From contig NZ_BCQM01000011.1 of assembly GCF_001552075.1 (NCBI RefSeq), positions 17,506 through 81,505 of the forward strand: a stretch of DNA of 64,000 bases. Reading direction: 5' to 3'. Source of the DNA: Arthrobacter luteolus NBRC 107841 (GTDB lineage: Bacteria; Actinomycetota; Actinomycetes; Actinomycetales; Micrococcaceae). Below the pieces are notes generated by a model. That model did not search any database. It had not been told where the DNA came from and saw only the letters and a program-made list of their open reading frames with translations. Below, one piece after another: positions 7,833-16,433 of the stretch; position 1 is the stretch's first letter; each line of letters starts with the position of its first letter. The translations under genes were made by a program, and so were the position numbers.

Positions 7833-8912
7833 CTAGTTCCCGCCCAGGGCGAGCAGCGGGTCCACCCGGGTTACACGGCGCACGGCAATGGCCGCACCCG
7901 CAAGCCCGAGGAGGAAGACACCGGCCACCGGCAGTACCGTCGTAGCGGCAGTCGCGGCGAAGGGCGCCACCTGGGCGGCCAGTGCGCCGGCTCCGGCACC
8001 CAGCAGCCCGCCGGCTACGGTCCCGCCGGCCAGAATGACGGCGGCCTGCACCAGTGCGTCGCGCAGGACGTAGGACTTGGTCCCGCCCAGGGCACGCAGC
8101 ACGGCAATGTCACGGGTCCGCTGCAGCGTCCAGACAGTCAGGAACGCCACGATCACCAGCGCAGAGATGCCGTACAGGAAGGCCTGCATCATCAGCAGGG
8201 ATCCGTTCTCCGAGGAGTAGGCCGGCAGTGCCGACAGGCTCGAGGAGCGGGTCAGGCTGGTGGTTCCTGCGGCCGCGTTAGCAGCGTCAAGCGCGTCGCT
8301 GTCCCGGCTTCCGCCGTCGTAGTTCACGGTCAGGACAGTGCCGGCAACATCGGGCTCGACGTGGGCGAAGTCCTTCCAATCCTCAATCGCGGTCCAGGCC
8401 ACCGGAGTGTGGCTGTACCACTGGTCTTCGATAACCCCCGCGACGGTCAGGGACTGACCGTTGACGGTGGCCGTGGTTCCGGGCTCCAGGCTGAGGTCAT
8501 CGGCGAGCTGCTGGCTCACCACGATCTTTCCGGCAGCGACGCCCTCCGGCGCCAGGCCGCCGCCCGGGTTCGCACCGAACAGCGCCGCGGAAGCTGTTCC
8601 GCCGGACTGGATCCGGCCCTGGGCGATACCCAGTGCTTCAGCACCGCTCACGCCGGGAGCCTGCTGCCATTCCTGCAGCTGCTCGGGACTGACCTGGGAT
8701 TCAGTGAAGGACGCCTTGGGCTCGGTGCCGGCGGGGGCGCCGAACACCACCTCATCGGCGTGCAGCTCCTTGATGCTGGACGTGGACTGGTCGGCCAGGC
8801 CGGCGGTGAGGCCGGACAGCATAACCAGCAGGAAGCTGATGAGGGCGACGACCGTGCCCATCAGGGCGAAGCGGCCTTTCGCAAAGCGGATCTCTCGCAG
8901 GGCCAGATACAT
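7833..8912 (-). CDS. ABC transporter permease, FtsX/MacB family
   Basis: 359-residue permease. One transmembrane helix lies near residues 15-38, then a large extracytoplasmic domain of about 200 residues, then three C-terminal helices (about 240-350) ending VTRVDPLLALGGN. The last three form the FtsX domain, with the typical RTRDIAVLRALGGTKSYVLRDALVQ coupling region (visible near residue 265). It forms an exporter with the ATPase downstream. The start at 8912 faces the divergent sensor kinase gene, with a long inverted repeat between them, so the two-component system probably controls this transporter. Confidence 0.88.
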   Translation of the reverse strand: MYLALREIRFAKGRFALMGTVVALISFLLVMLSGLTAGLADQSTSSIKELHADEVVFGAPAGTEPKASFTESQVSPEQLQEWQQAPGVSGAEALGIAQGRIQSGGTASAALFGANPGGGLAPEGVAAGKIVVSQQLADDLSLEPGTTATVNGQSLTVAGVIEDQWYSHTPVAWTAIEDWKDFAHVEPDVAGTVLTVNYDGGSRDSDALDAANAAAGTTSLTRSSSLSALPAYSSENGSLLMMQAFLYGISALVIVAFLTVWTLQRTRDIAVLRALGGTKSYVLRDALVQAAVILAGGTVAGGLLGAGAGALAAQVAPFAATAATTVLPVAGVFLLGLAGAAIAVRRVTRVDPLLALGGN

Positions 8913-9030
8913 GGGTATTTCCTTCGTTGTTCCGTTGTTCTTCGTCGGGGGTGCAACTTGGCTATTCCCTCCTTATCCACTCTCCTGTCCGCCGGGCGCT
9001 CCGGCATCGGCTGGGCGGGCGGTTCCACGG

Positions 9031-9066
9031 AACCGTTTGGTTGAAGCACCGGTCAACCAAACGGTT
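9031..9066. promoter_or_regulatory. 14-bp perfect inverted repeat between ABC exporter and two-component system
   Basis: AACCGTTTGGTTGA (9031-9044) is repeated inverted and perfect as TCAACCAAACGGTT (9053-9066) with an eight-base spacer. It sits in the 191-base divergent region, 119 bases from the permease start and 38 bases from the kinase start. The arms also contain the near-direct repeats GGTTGAAGC and GGTTGATGC. This is the obvious candidate binding site for the cognate NarL-type response regulator; binding is inferred. Confidence 0.75.
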
Positions 9067-9103
9067 GATGCGGCGCCTGTGGAGGATGGCTAGGCTGGCG
9101 GAT

Positions 9104-10489
9104 ATGTCCGCCGAGTCCGGCCGGTCGCAGGCCGGCGAACGCATCCTGCAGGTCCTGCGCCTTGCCCTCCATGTGGGATTCGCGCTGCTGCTCGGCGTTG
9201 CGGTGGTGCGGCTGCTGCTGATGGCGCCCGTGTCCTGGACCACCTACGCGGCGCTGTTCCTGTCAGCGGTCCTCGCCGCCGTCTACATCACCGGCACCGT
9301 CGCGGAGAAACGGGCCTCCGAAGGCACCCGGAGATCAGGCAGGTTCGATCCCGAACGGCACGGTCTGGCCTGGCTGGCCGTAGTCACCGGGTTGTGGGGC
9401 GTGCTGATGGTGCTGAGCCCGGACTTCTCCTGGCTGGCCTTCCCCCTGTTCTTCCTGGAGCTGCGGCTATTGTCCGTCCGGTCCGCCGTCCTCGCCGTGA
9501 GTGCAACGACGGCGGCGGTGGTCGCCGCCCAGTGGGCGCACGCCGGCACTTTCCATGCGGCCATGCTGCTGGGGCCGGCGATCGGCGCCGGATTCGCCGT
9601 CATCATGGGTATGGCCTATCAGGCCCTCTATACCGAAGTGACCAACCAGCGGCGGGCACTGGACGAACTGCACCGCACGCGGACGGAACTGGCGCGCAGC
9701 CAGCGGGAGCAGGGCGTCCTGGCCGAACGGGAACGGCTGGCGCGGGAAATCCACGACACCCTGGCCCAGGGGCTGGCCAGCATTGTGCTGGTCAGCCGGT
9801 CCGCGCAGGATTCACTGGGCGCCGGGGAACTGGACTCCGTGCGGGAGCGGCTGCGGACGGTTGAATCCACTGCCGCGGAAAACCTTGCGGAAGCCCGGCG
9901 TTTTGTCCGGGACCTGCGGACTCCGCAGAACGACGCCGGGTCACTTCCGGACCGTCTGCTGCGGGCCTGCGCGGCGGTACAGGACCAGGCTGCCGCGCAG
10001 GGACAGGCGTTGGAATGCCGGTTCAGGCTGGAGGGAAGCCCGGTGCAGCTGCCCGCCCCTTACGAGGTGGCGATCCTCCGGGCGGTGCAGTCAGCGCTGG
10101 CGAATGTCCTGCGGCATGCGGGGGCCTCCGCCGCGGTGGTTACCCTGGCCTTCGTGGGGCAGCATGTGACACTGGATATTTTCGATAACGGCCGCGGTTT
10201 TGACCCCGAGGGTGTTCCGGCCCGGGACCAGCCCCGGCCGGACGGCACCGGCTACGGGCTGATCTCCATCCGGGACCGGGTCACTGCGCTCGGCGGGAGC
10301 ATGGACCTGGAATCGGCTCCCGGCGAAGGAACGGTCCTGGGCATCCGGCTCCCGCTGCACACCGGCACCGGGACCGGCAACGAAGCGGCCGGCGGCACCG
10401 GCACTGAATCGCCCGGCGGGGGCAACGAACCGGTGCGCACCGCGTTGCCGGACACAGGATCCACGGCAGGGGGACGGAACCATGAGTGA
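9104..10489 (+). CDS. Sensor histidine kinase, NarL/DesK-type (HisKA_3)
   Basis: 461-residue membrane kinase. Five to six hydrophobic segments fill about residues 15-175. A dimerization helix then carries LAREIHDTLAQG, whose histidine (about residue 217) is the phosphoacceptor. The ATPase domain follows with N-box ALANVLRHAG, DNGRGFD and GYGLISIRDRV. A Gly/Thr-rich tail of about 45 residues ends the protein. The chosen ATG lies seven bases after TAGGCT and lacks a clear ribosome site, so it may be leaderless; 9086 is an alternative. It overlaps the response regulator gene by eight bases. Confidence 0.9.
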   Translation: MSAESGRSQAGERILQVLRLALHVGFALLLGVAVVRLLLMAPVSWTTYAALFLSAVLAAVYITGTVAEKRASEGTRRSGRFDPERHGLAWLAVVTGLWGVLMVLSPDFSWLAFPLFFLELRLLSVRSAVLAVSATTAAVVAAQWAHAGTFHAAMLLGPAIGAGFAVIMGMAYQALYTEVTNQRRALDELHRTRTELARSQREQGVLAERERLAREIHDTLAQGLASIVLVSRSAQDSLGAGELDSVRERLRTVESTAAENLAEARRFVRDLRTPQNDAGSLPDRLLRACAAVQDQAAAQGQALECRFRLEGSPVQLPAPYEVAILRAVQSALANVLRHAGASAAVVTLAFVGQHVTLDIFDNGRGFDPEGVPARDQPRPDGTGYGLISIRDRVTALGGSMDLESAPGEGTVLGIRLPLHTGTGTGNEAAGGTGTESPGGGNEPVRTALPDTGSTAGGRNHE

Positions 10490-11126
10490 ACTGCGGGTGC
10501 TGCTGGTCGATGACCATCCGGTGGTGCGGTCCGGGCTCCGGGCGATGCTCTCGGGTTTCGAGGGTGTGTCCGTTGCGGCGGAGGCTGGCGACGGAGATGA
10601 AGCTCTCCGGATGCTGGAGAAGGAGAAGGCCCTTGGCCAGCCCGTGGACCTGGTGCTGATGGACCTGCAGATGGGGCCGGGCATGGACGGGGTCACTGCG
10701 ACCCGGCGGATCAAGGAAACGGATCCGGAGCTTCCCGTGCTGGTGCTGACCACCTATGACACCGACGCAGACATCCTCGCCGCGGTGGAAGCCGGGGCCA
10801 GCGGTTACATGCTCAAGGACGCGCCGCCGGAGCAGATCCGGAACGCCGTCCGATCGGCTGCCGCCGGACAGACCGCACTGGCCCCGGAGGTCGCCGCCCG
10901 CCTGATGGGCAGGCTGCGCAACCCCGAACCTTCACTCAGCAGCCGCGAAATTGAGCTGCTGGAACTGCTGGCCACCGGGATGTCCAACCGGTCCATCTCC
11001 CGGACGATGTTCATCAGCGAAGCCACGGTCAAGACCCACCTGGTGCACATCTACGAAAAGCTGGGCGTGGATAACCGCACCGCGGCTATTTCGGTCGCCC
11101 GCGAACGGCGGATCATCCGCGGTTAG
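10482..11126 (+). CDS. Response regulator, NarL/FixJ family
   Basis: 214 residues. The receiver domain begins RVLLVDDHPVVRSG, has the phosphoacceptor Asp at about residue 61 in VLMDLQM, and the conserved lysine in GYMLKDAP. The C-terminal LuxR-type helix-turn-helix reads LSSREIELLELLATGMSN then ISEATVKTHLVHIYEKLGV. It is partner to the overlapping kinase gene. Divergent position and the inverted repeat at 9031-9066 suggest it controls the FtsX-type exporter and its own operon. Confidence 0.93.
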   Translation: MSELRVLLVDDHPVVRSGLRAMLSGFEGVSVAAEAGDGDEALRMLEKEKALGQPVDLVLMDLQMGPGMDGVTATRRIKETDPELPVLVLTTYDTDADILAAVEAGASGYMLKDAPPEQIRNAVRSAAAGQTALAPEVAARLMGRLRNPEPSLSSREIELLELLATGMSNRSISRTMFISEATVKTHLVHIYEKLGVDNRTAAISVARERRIIRG

Positions 11127-11132
11127 CCTGCC

Positions 11133-11159
11133 GGCCGGATTCCGCGGCCAGACTTTTTT
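11133..11159 (+). terminator. Rho-independent terminator after the response regulator
   Basis: A short stem GGCCG/CGGCC (11133-11137 with 11145-11149) is followed four bases later by six T residues at 11154-11159, seven bases after the response-regulator stop. The stem is short but the T run is clear. Confidence 0.5.
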
Positions 11160-11285
11160 CGCCTCATAGTCCTTGATTAGCAGCTCCGCTCTGGCGGGCC
11201 TCTTTCGTGGTGCATACCGTTCCTACTCATCCGGGGGTCACTGCCGGAAAGCTTTGGACCGCACCTACTGTTTGAGGGATTCCCT

Positions 11286-13088
11286 ATGAGCTTCCACGTG
11301 TCTCATGCTGTACCCGTATGTTCGCCCCAGCACAGGAAGGGGCTGCGGGCAGCAACCCTGCTGGGAATCCTGGTTGCTCTGCTGCTGCTGGGACTCCCGC
11401 TGGCCGGCCCCGCCCACGCCGAGCTCGGGAGCGAGGCCCCGGTTGATGACCCGCAGTACTCCGCAAACACGGACATCGTGATCACGTCCACGGGTGAAGG
11501 GCAGGCAGTGCAGGGAGCTTTGCCTCCAGCCGGCCAGACCTGGCCGATCGACAGTTATCCCACCACCATTCCGCCGGGTTATGTGACTGACAACGTGTCC
11601 TTCGCGGGGATCATCAACACCACGGACATCCTCGGAACCAATACGGCGCAGATGTACTGCATAGACCTGCGGACAGAGACCCGGGTCGGCCTGGGATATG
11701 TGAACGGCACGTGGGATGAGGGCAACGTACCCAATATCGGCTACGTGAACCGTCTCCTGAACACGTACTACCCGCAGACCGACCTTCCCACGGGGCTGAC
11801 GGATGACCAAAAGGCAGCAGCGGTCCAGACCGCCATCTGGTTCTTCACGGACGGCTATGTCATCAACCCGGCCGACCCGTTGGCCGCTGCCGTGACGGCG
11901 ATCGTCAATGACACGATCGCGGCAGGGGCCCTGACCGAACCCGATGCGCCGGATATCTCCATTACACCGGCACTCGCTGAAGCGCCGATCGGCGGGGCGG
12001 CCGGTCCCTTTACAGCGACTGCCGAGGATGCCGCGGAGATCACTCTCACCGCGGATGCCGGGTACACGGTGTACTCGGACGCGGCGGGAACCGTACCCGT
12101 GGTCAATCCGGTTGCCAGCGGCAGCCAGTTCTGGGTGCGCAGTGATTCGGGCGGAACCGGTCCGGGAGGTGTTTCCGCACGCGCAGTGGTCACCGTGCAG
12201 ACCGGCAACGTGTACCTGTACGACGGCGCCACCCCCGAAACGACCGCCGCCCAGAAACTCATCCTGGCGGCCACCCGGGAGCTGACCGCCAACGCGGACG
12301 CCACGGTGTCCTTCTACGCAGTGGGGGCATTGGCCGTCACGAAGTCGATCGGTGGACCGGCTGCCGGGAGCCAAGGCGACGTGCTGATCAATATCGACTG
12401 CGGCCCCGGGGTCCAGTTCGACTTCACTGTCCCCGCCGGGACCACCGGCAGTGTCACTGAGACATTTACCGGTATCCGCGCAGGGTCCACGTGCACCATC
12501 ACCGAACCCGTGAACGGCGCCACGCAGAGCGTTCTGGTGACGACCGGGCTGCCTGAGCCCGTGGCCATTACAGCAGACGCCACCGCGGCAGCCGCGGTCA
12601 CGGACAGCTATGACTTCGCACCGGGGACGCTGCTGGTCAGCAAATCCATTACCGGGACAGCAGCCGGTGCGCAGGGGGAGATCCGGATCGCCGTCGTCTG
12701 CACCTCCGACGGCAACACCGTTCTGGACGAAACCATTCTGATTCCTGCCGGTGCGGCCGGTTCTCTGGTCACCGAATTCCCTGATCTTCCGGCCGGTTCA
12801 AACTGCAGCATCACCGAAACAGCCGACGGTTCCACCGCCAGCATCCTGGCCAGGGTCACCGGAGGTGGAAGCGTGACCATCCCGGCGGGCGCGGCAGTGG
12901 AGACGGCCCTGACCAATACGTATGAGTTCACCAAGGTCAAGCGGACGCATTTCGACTACGGGGAACGGCAGCTGCCAAACACCGGAGTAGAAGGCGCCGG
13001 CGGTTTACTCCTCCTCGGCACCGGGCTGCTGCTTTCCGGCGGCCTCGGCGTAACCGCTGCCAACCTGCGTAAGGGAGCCAGAAAATGA
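11286..13088 (+). CDS. LPXTG-anchored surface protein with thioester domain and DUF5979-type repeats
   Basis: 600-residue predicted adhesin. A signal peptide (about 1-45, ending GPAHA) is followed by a thioester domain: Cys125 in MYCIDL and Gln181 in VQTAIW are the pair that forms the internal Cys-Gln thioester in Gram-positive TED adhesins. After a linker domain come two repeats of the DUF5979 type, opening with AVTKSIGGPAAGSQG and LVSKSITGTAAGAQG. The C-terminus has the sortase motif LPNTG, a hydrophobic helix and basic tail. GAGGG lies upstream of the ATG. The stop overlaps the ATG of the next surface gene (ATGA). No sortase gene is in the window. TED adhesins bind covalently to amines on target surfaces; the target here is unknown. 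Confidence 0.85.
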   Translation: MSFHVSHAVPVCSPQHRKGLRAATLLGILVALLLLGLPLAGPAHAELGSEAPVDDPQYSANTDIVITSTGEGQAVQGALPPAGQTWPIDSYPTTIPPGYVTDNVSFAGIINTTDILGTNTAQMYCIDLRTETRVGLGYVNGTWDEGNVPNIGYVNRLLNTYYPQTDLPTGLTDDQKAAAVQTAIWFFTDGYVINPADPLAAAVTAIVNDTIAAGALTEPDAPDISITPALAEAPIGGAAGPFTATAEDAAEITLTADAGYTVYSDAAGTVPVVNPVASGSQFWVRSDSGGTGPGGVSARAVVTVQTGNVYLYDGATPETTAAQKLILAATRELTANADATVSFYAVGALAVTKSIGGPAAGSQGDVLINIDCGPGVQFDFTVPAGTTGSVTETFTGIRAGSTCTITEPVNGATQSVLVTTGLPEPVAITADATAAAAVTDSYDFAPGTLLVSKSITGTAAGAQGEIRIAVVCTSDGNTVLDETILIPAGAAGSLVTEFPDLPAGSNCSITETADGSTASILARVTGGGSVTIPAGAAVETALTNTYEFTKVKRTHFDYGERQLPNTGVEGAGGLLLLGTGLLLSGGLGVTAANLRKGARK

Positions 13089-14417
13089 GTGGAATTCAGA
13101 AGACTCCGCAGCATCGTGCCCGGCTGGGGCTGGTAAGAAGCCTGATTGCGCTCGCGCTGTCCTTGCTCCTCCTGCTGCCTCACCGAAACTGCCAACGGTG
13201 CCAGCACAGCCGTCGGCGTCGTCACCGTTTCAGTTCCAGCCACCGGCACGGTCACGATCCCGGCCGGTGACGGGGCGGAAGTGACGTTCACTGACACCTA
13301 CACCCTGAACCCGGGATCCCTGGCGGTGAGCAAGGAAATCGCGGGGGCGGCGGCAGGTCAGCAGGGGGAAGTTGAAGTGGACATTCTCTGCCGGCTCGAC
13401 GACGAGACTACGTTCAGCCAGGCCGTCACCATTCCTGCCGGGACCACGGAAACAACCACGCAGACGTTCTCCGGGATTCCGGCGGGAAGTGCCTGCGCCG
13501 TCACCGAATCCGCAACCGGCGAGACCAGCCAGGTCGCGGTGAGCGTCGATCTTCCTGACACAGTGACCATCCCGGCGGGTGGGAGCAGTACTGCCACCGT
13601 GACTGATACTTACACGGAGAAACCCGGAATAATCACGGTGACGAAGTCCTTCGCCGGACCGGCCGCAGGCAGCCAGGACGCGGTGGAAGTTGAAGTCACC
13701 TGCACGCTCGGCGGCGCCCCCGTGTTCCAGGAGACCTTCCAGGCTCCCGCGCAGGTCACCTCGGATGTGTTTGGCAGATACCTGAACGTTCCGGCAGGAG
13801 CAACCTGCTCGGTATCGGAGCTTGTGGACGGCAGCATCCCAGGCATTGTGGTCAGCACTGACCTTCCCGCACCCTTCACCGTACCGGCCGGCGGCGAGGC
13901 GGGGGCCACCGTAACCAACACCTACTCCTTCGACCGGGGAGCACTGGTGGTCACCAAGGAGATCGCCGGCGCCGCCGCGGGAGAGCAGGGTGAGGTAACC
14001 CTTGAGGTCCGTTGCACGCTGGAGGGGGAGGCGGTCCTGGAGAACTCCTTCACAGTCAGCGCGGGGACCACAGGTGAGGTCTCGGAAACGTACGGGGACC
14101 TGCCGCCGGGGACGGAATGCGCTGTCACGGAGACGGACTCCGGCGCCGTCACCGGTCTGGACGTGAGCACCAGCATTCCCGATCCGGCGGTCATTGCCGC
14201 CGCGCAAACGTCCGAACTGCGGGTGGTGAATACCTACACCTCGTCCGTGGGCCCCGGCCCCGGCCCCACTCCGAACCCTTACCATCCGGGTAAAAAGAGG
14301 TTGCCGTCCACGGGCCTTGAGGGCGCGGGGGAGTTCCTGGCGCTCGGTGCGGTCCTGCTTGCGGCCGGCGGGATAAGCGTGGCCGCAGCAAACCGGCGCA
14401 GGGGCAGCCGGAACTAG
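13085..14417 (+). pseudogene. Second LPXTG surface protein with DUF5979-type repeats; broken near its signal peptide
   Basis: The ATG at 13085 overlaps the stop of the first adhesin and begins a signal-peptide-like sequence (MSGIQKTPQHRARLGLVRSL then a Leu-rich core). At about 13176-13181 homology jumps to the middle of a DUF5979 repeat in another frame (CLTETANGAST), which then runs through three complete repeats to LPSTG, a hydrophobic helix and a basic tail. The cleavage site, any N-terminal domain and the first half of a repeat are missing. The simplest reading is a deletion joining the signal peptide to a later repeat, out of frame; CCTGCTG at the junction could be microhomology. Alternatively the assembly collapsed a repeat region. 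Confidence 0.75.
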
Positions 14418-14429
14418 GCAGCAGACAGG

Positions 14430-14462
14430 AACCGGGAACCGGCGGTGCCGGTTCCCGGTTTT
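14430..14462. terminator. Bidirectional rho-independent terminator
   Basis: Perfect 14-base stem AACCGGGAACCGGC / GCCGGTTCCCGGTT with a three-base loop GGT, followed by TT on the plus strand. It lies 12 bases after the second surface-protein stop and in front of the end of the convergent small membrane protein gene. Confidence 0.85.
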
Positions 14463-14515
14463 GCCTGGTGTGAGGGGCTGGCGGCGCTGCGGCCCTGCCC
14501 GGTCCGGGCTGCCGG

Positions 14516-14845
14516 CTAGCGCGGAGCGTTTCCGCCCGGACCTTCCGGATCCTTGTCCTCGGCCCCGGGAACCGCTCCGAACCTGCGGTTCACCCCGGAA
14601 CCCCGTCCCAGGGATTCCGGGTTGGGCTTGGCGGCGATGATCATGAGCAGGAACGTCAGCAGGCAGACAATGAAGGCGATGCAGCCGGCAGCCAAACCCA
14701 GCTCCCAGCGGAACTCGTTCGTGGCACCGCCCGTGGAGACCACCGCCGTCGTCACCGCCACAAAACCGGCGATGATGCCGGAGGCGATGACGGGGACATT
14801 GCCGTAGTTTGGCCCGGCTCCAGGGGTCCGCTGGGTTGCAGCCAT
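14516..14845 (-). CDS. Small two-helix membrane protein, unknown function
   Basis: 109-residue protein with two hydrophobic segments: VIASGIIAGFVAVTTAVVS (about 20-38) and LGLAAGCIAFIVCLLTFLLM (about 49-68). A charged, Gly/Pro-rich cytoplasmic-type tail of about 40 residues follows. The start at 14845 is supported by AGGAG nine bases upstream; the longer frame to 15067 is not. I do not recognise a family. It is transcribed toward the surface-protein genes from the opposite strand. Confidence 0.65.
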   Translation of the reverse strand: MAATQRTPGAGPNYGNVPVIASGIIAGFVAVTTAVVSTGGATNEFRWELGLAAGCIAFIVCLLTFLLMIIAAKPNPESLGRGSGVNRRFGAVPGAEDKDPEGPGGNAPR

Positions 14846-14987
14846 GTTCGTCAGCTCCTGCACATCGTGCCGTGTCCGCCGTCTTGCCCTGATTCTTCCA
14901 CCGCCGCCGGGCAGCAAGAAGGGCCGCAGGCTAAATTGCCTGCAGCCCTGTGGCGGGTCAGCGGGAAGTCCCCGAACCGGAAGCGGA

Positions 14988-15791
14988 CTAGAAACGGAAG
15001 AGCGAGGCGATTTCCCGCAGCTCACCGTCCACGTACACCTCGGTGCGCTCGTCGTAGAAGGACACATGGTCTTTCAGCTGCGCCGAGTCCGGCAGCACGG
15101 TTTCGTAGGACCAGGCGAGATTCCTGCCCTCCGGCCGCCCGGTCACCGACCAGTAGGCCGCGGAGCCCTTATACGGGCAGACACTCTGGTGGGCAGAGGA
15201 TTCCAGGAGGGACCAGTCCACGTCTTCGCGCGGATAATAGGTGCGCACCGGCACCATGGTCTCGTAAACGAACAGGGGATGCGTGGTTTCTGCCAGCACC
15301 AGTCCGTCCAGCTGCACACGGGAACTCCGGGAGGACTCACGGGCATCTACCCGGTGGAACGGATCCCGGGGATGCCCCTTGATCTCCTGGTCCTCTTCCA
15401 GCCAGCGGTCAAAAGCAGCGAAATCCAGCAGGACACGCCCGCCGAGGTCCGGATCCTCCGGCCGGAAGGCAGCCCCCGGCAGAGACCTGCGGGAAGCCAC
15501 TACGTCAAAGGCGCTGCCGTCCGCAGTGTGCACAGAGAAGGGAAAGTGCGGGTCCATAACGGGCGCGGGTGCCGGTCCATCGGCAGGGGCCGCTGGAACC
15601 AGTTCAGCGGCCAGGTCCTCTGCGGGGACCGCGAAGACCGGGGTGATCCGCCGCGGTTCATAGACCAGCATGGCGTCCATGGTGTCGAGCACCGTATCGG
15701 TGCCCAGCTGTGCGCGGACCCGCCGGGGGGTGGGTTCAAATCTCATCTGTGGCATCAGCTGCCACCATGCCGGGCTTAACTGCAGTGCCAT
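14988..15791 (-). CDS. DUF427 domain-containing protein
   Basis: 267-residue protein with two copies of the DUF427 fold: MRFEPTPRRVRAQLG...VYEPRRITPVFAVP at the N-terminus, and a second with RVQLDGLVLAETTHP, PVRTYYPREDVDWSLL and VCPYKGSAAYWSV. DUF427 proteins are small cytosolic beta-rich proteins of uncertain biochemistry, common in actinobacteria and fungi. The start is uncertain: the listed ATG has a weak ribosome site, and in-frame ATGs at 15755 or 15746 give the usual family N-terminus. Confidence 0.82.
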   Translation of the reverse strand: MALQLSPAWWQLMPQMRFEPTPRRVRAQLGTDTVLDTMDAMLVYEPRRITPVFAVPAEDLAAELVPAAPADGPAPAPVMDPHFPFSVHTADGSAFDVVASRRSLPGAAFRPEDPDLGGRVLLDFAAFDRWLEEDQEIKGHPRDPFHRVDARESSRSSRVQLDGLVLAETTHPLFVYETMVPVRTYYPREDVDWSLLESSAHQSVCPYKGSAAYWSVTGRPEGRNLAWSYETVLPDSAQLKDHVSFYDERTEVYVDGELREIASLFRF

Positions 15792-15876
15792 AACTCGATG
15801 GTCTACCTGCCCGCCGCCGCCGGCAAGGTCCCCCGGAAACCTTGCCGAACCGGCTGCGGCTGGTGTGGGTCCGGCC

Positions 15877-16041
15877 CTAGGCCGTGGCGGCCGATTCGGC
15901 CGCGGCGACGGTCGGAGCGGATTCGAAGTTCATCTCAACAGCGGTGACACCGCCTGCCACGAGGGCTGAAGCGACGGCGATTCCGGTGAGGAGGGCGGTC
16001 GTCCGGTTGGTGGTTCCGTGAGTGGACCGTGACTGGAACAT
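15877..16041 (-). CDS. Short secreted or membrane-anchored peptide, 54 residues
   Basis: A 54-codon reading frame, too short for normal gene finding. It is preceded by an excellent ribosome site, AAAGGAGG, three bases before the ATG. The peptide begins MFQSRSTHGTTNRTTALLTG, has a single hydrophobic segment (about residues 17-34) after basic residues, then EMNFESAPTVAAAESAATA. The pattern of basic N-terminus, hydrophobic core and small residues is that of an exported peptide or single-pass membrane peptide. No homologous family is recognised. It stands alone, divergent from the MetE-like gene. Confidence 0.6.
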   Translation of the reverse strand: MFQSRSTHGTTNRTTALLTGIAVASALVAGGVTAVEMNFESAPTVAAAESAATA

Positions 16042-16225
16042 GGTCCTCCTTTCTATGGCCGTGGGTTTTGGGGGTCTTGGCAGCCGGCCCAGGTGGCCTG
16101 CCGCTATCCCTCCTTAAAAATGCTACGGACCGCAGGAGGGCCCTTGCATAACCCGGATCACAAACACGGGATTGTTCGCGGTGGTGTTGCACACGTGCCC
16201 GTGTGGCGTTCGCCAAATCGCTGCT

Positions 16226-16239
16226 CAGCATGCATGCTG
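16226..16239. repeat. 14-bp perfect palindrome in the divergent region
   Basis: CAGCATGCATGCTG is a perfect palindrome. It lies in the roughly 390-base stretch between the small peptide start (16041) and the MetE-like gene (16434). Apart from this palindrome and the riboswitch-like leader at 16327-16419 I see no gene there. It may be an operator; the same half-site CAGCATGC recurs at 63323. Confidence 0.5.
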
Positions 16240-16326
16240 TTACCAGCCCTTCTGCTTGGTGCTCGGCCATTGCGGCCGTGGAAGGGGCGCACCCGCGCTG
16301 CCGGTGGATTAGAGCCCTAAACCACA

Positions 16327-16419
16327 CCATCAAGAGCAGCCGAGAGACCTGCCTCCGTGACGCTGCAGCTTCCCCCGGACATTTCCTGTCCGGAAAGGTG
16401 CTAATGGCAGGAACGATGG
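16327..16419 (+). promoter_or_regulatory. SAM-clan (SAM-I or SAM-I/IV-like) riboswitch-like leader
   Basis: The RNA reads like an S-box aptamer. P1 is CCATC/GATGG (16327-16331 with 16415-16419). ATCAAGAG follows P1. P2 is GCAGC/GCTGC (16336-16340 with 16362-16366), with kink-turn sequences GAGAGAC and GTGAC. P3 is CCGGACA/TGTCCGG (16375-16381 with 16387-16393). The conserved AAGGTGCTAA is at 16395-16404. A pseudoknot CCTGCC/GGCAGG (16348-16353 with 16406-16411) is possible. P4 is absent, as in SAM-I/IV variants. The usual GCAACC before P3 is GCTTCC here, changing two ligand-contact adenines. The aptamer ends next to the AAAGGA ribosome site of the MetE-like gene, so control of translation is likely. 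Confidence 0.65.
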
Positions 16420-16433
16420 AAAGGAAAGAGCCA

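Noticed and set aside
9086..9103. Alternative kinase start at 9086
   Set aside because: A purine-rich site directly abuts it with no spacing; the ATG at 9104 fits a leaderless start after TAGGCT. Not excluded.
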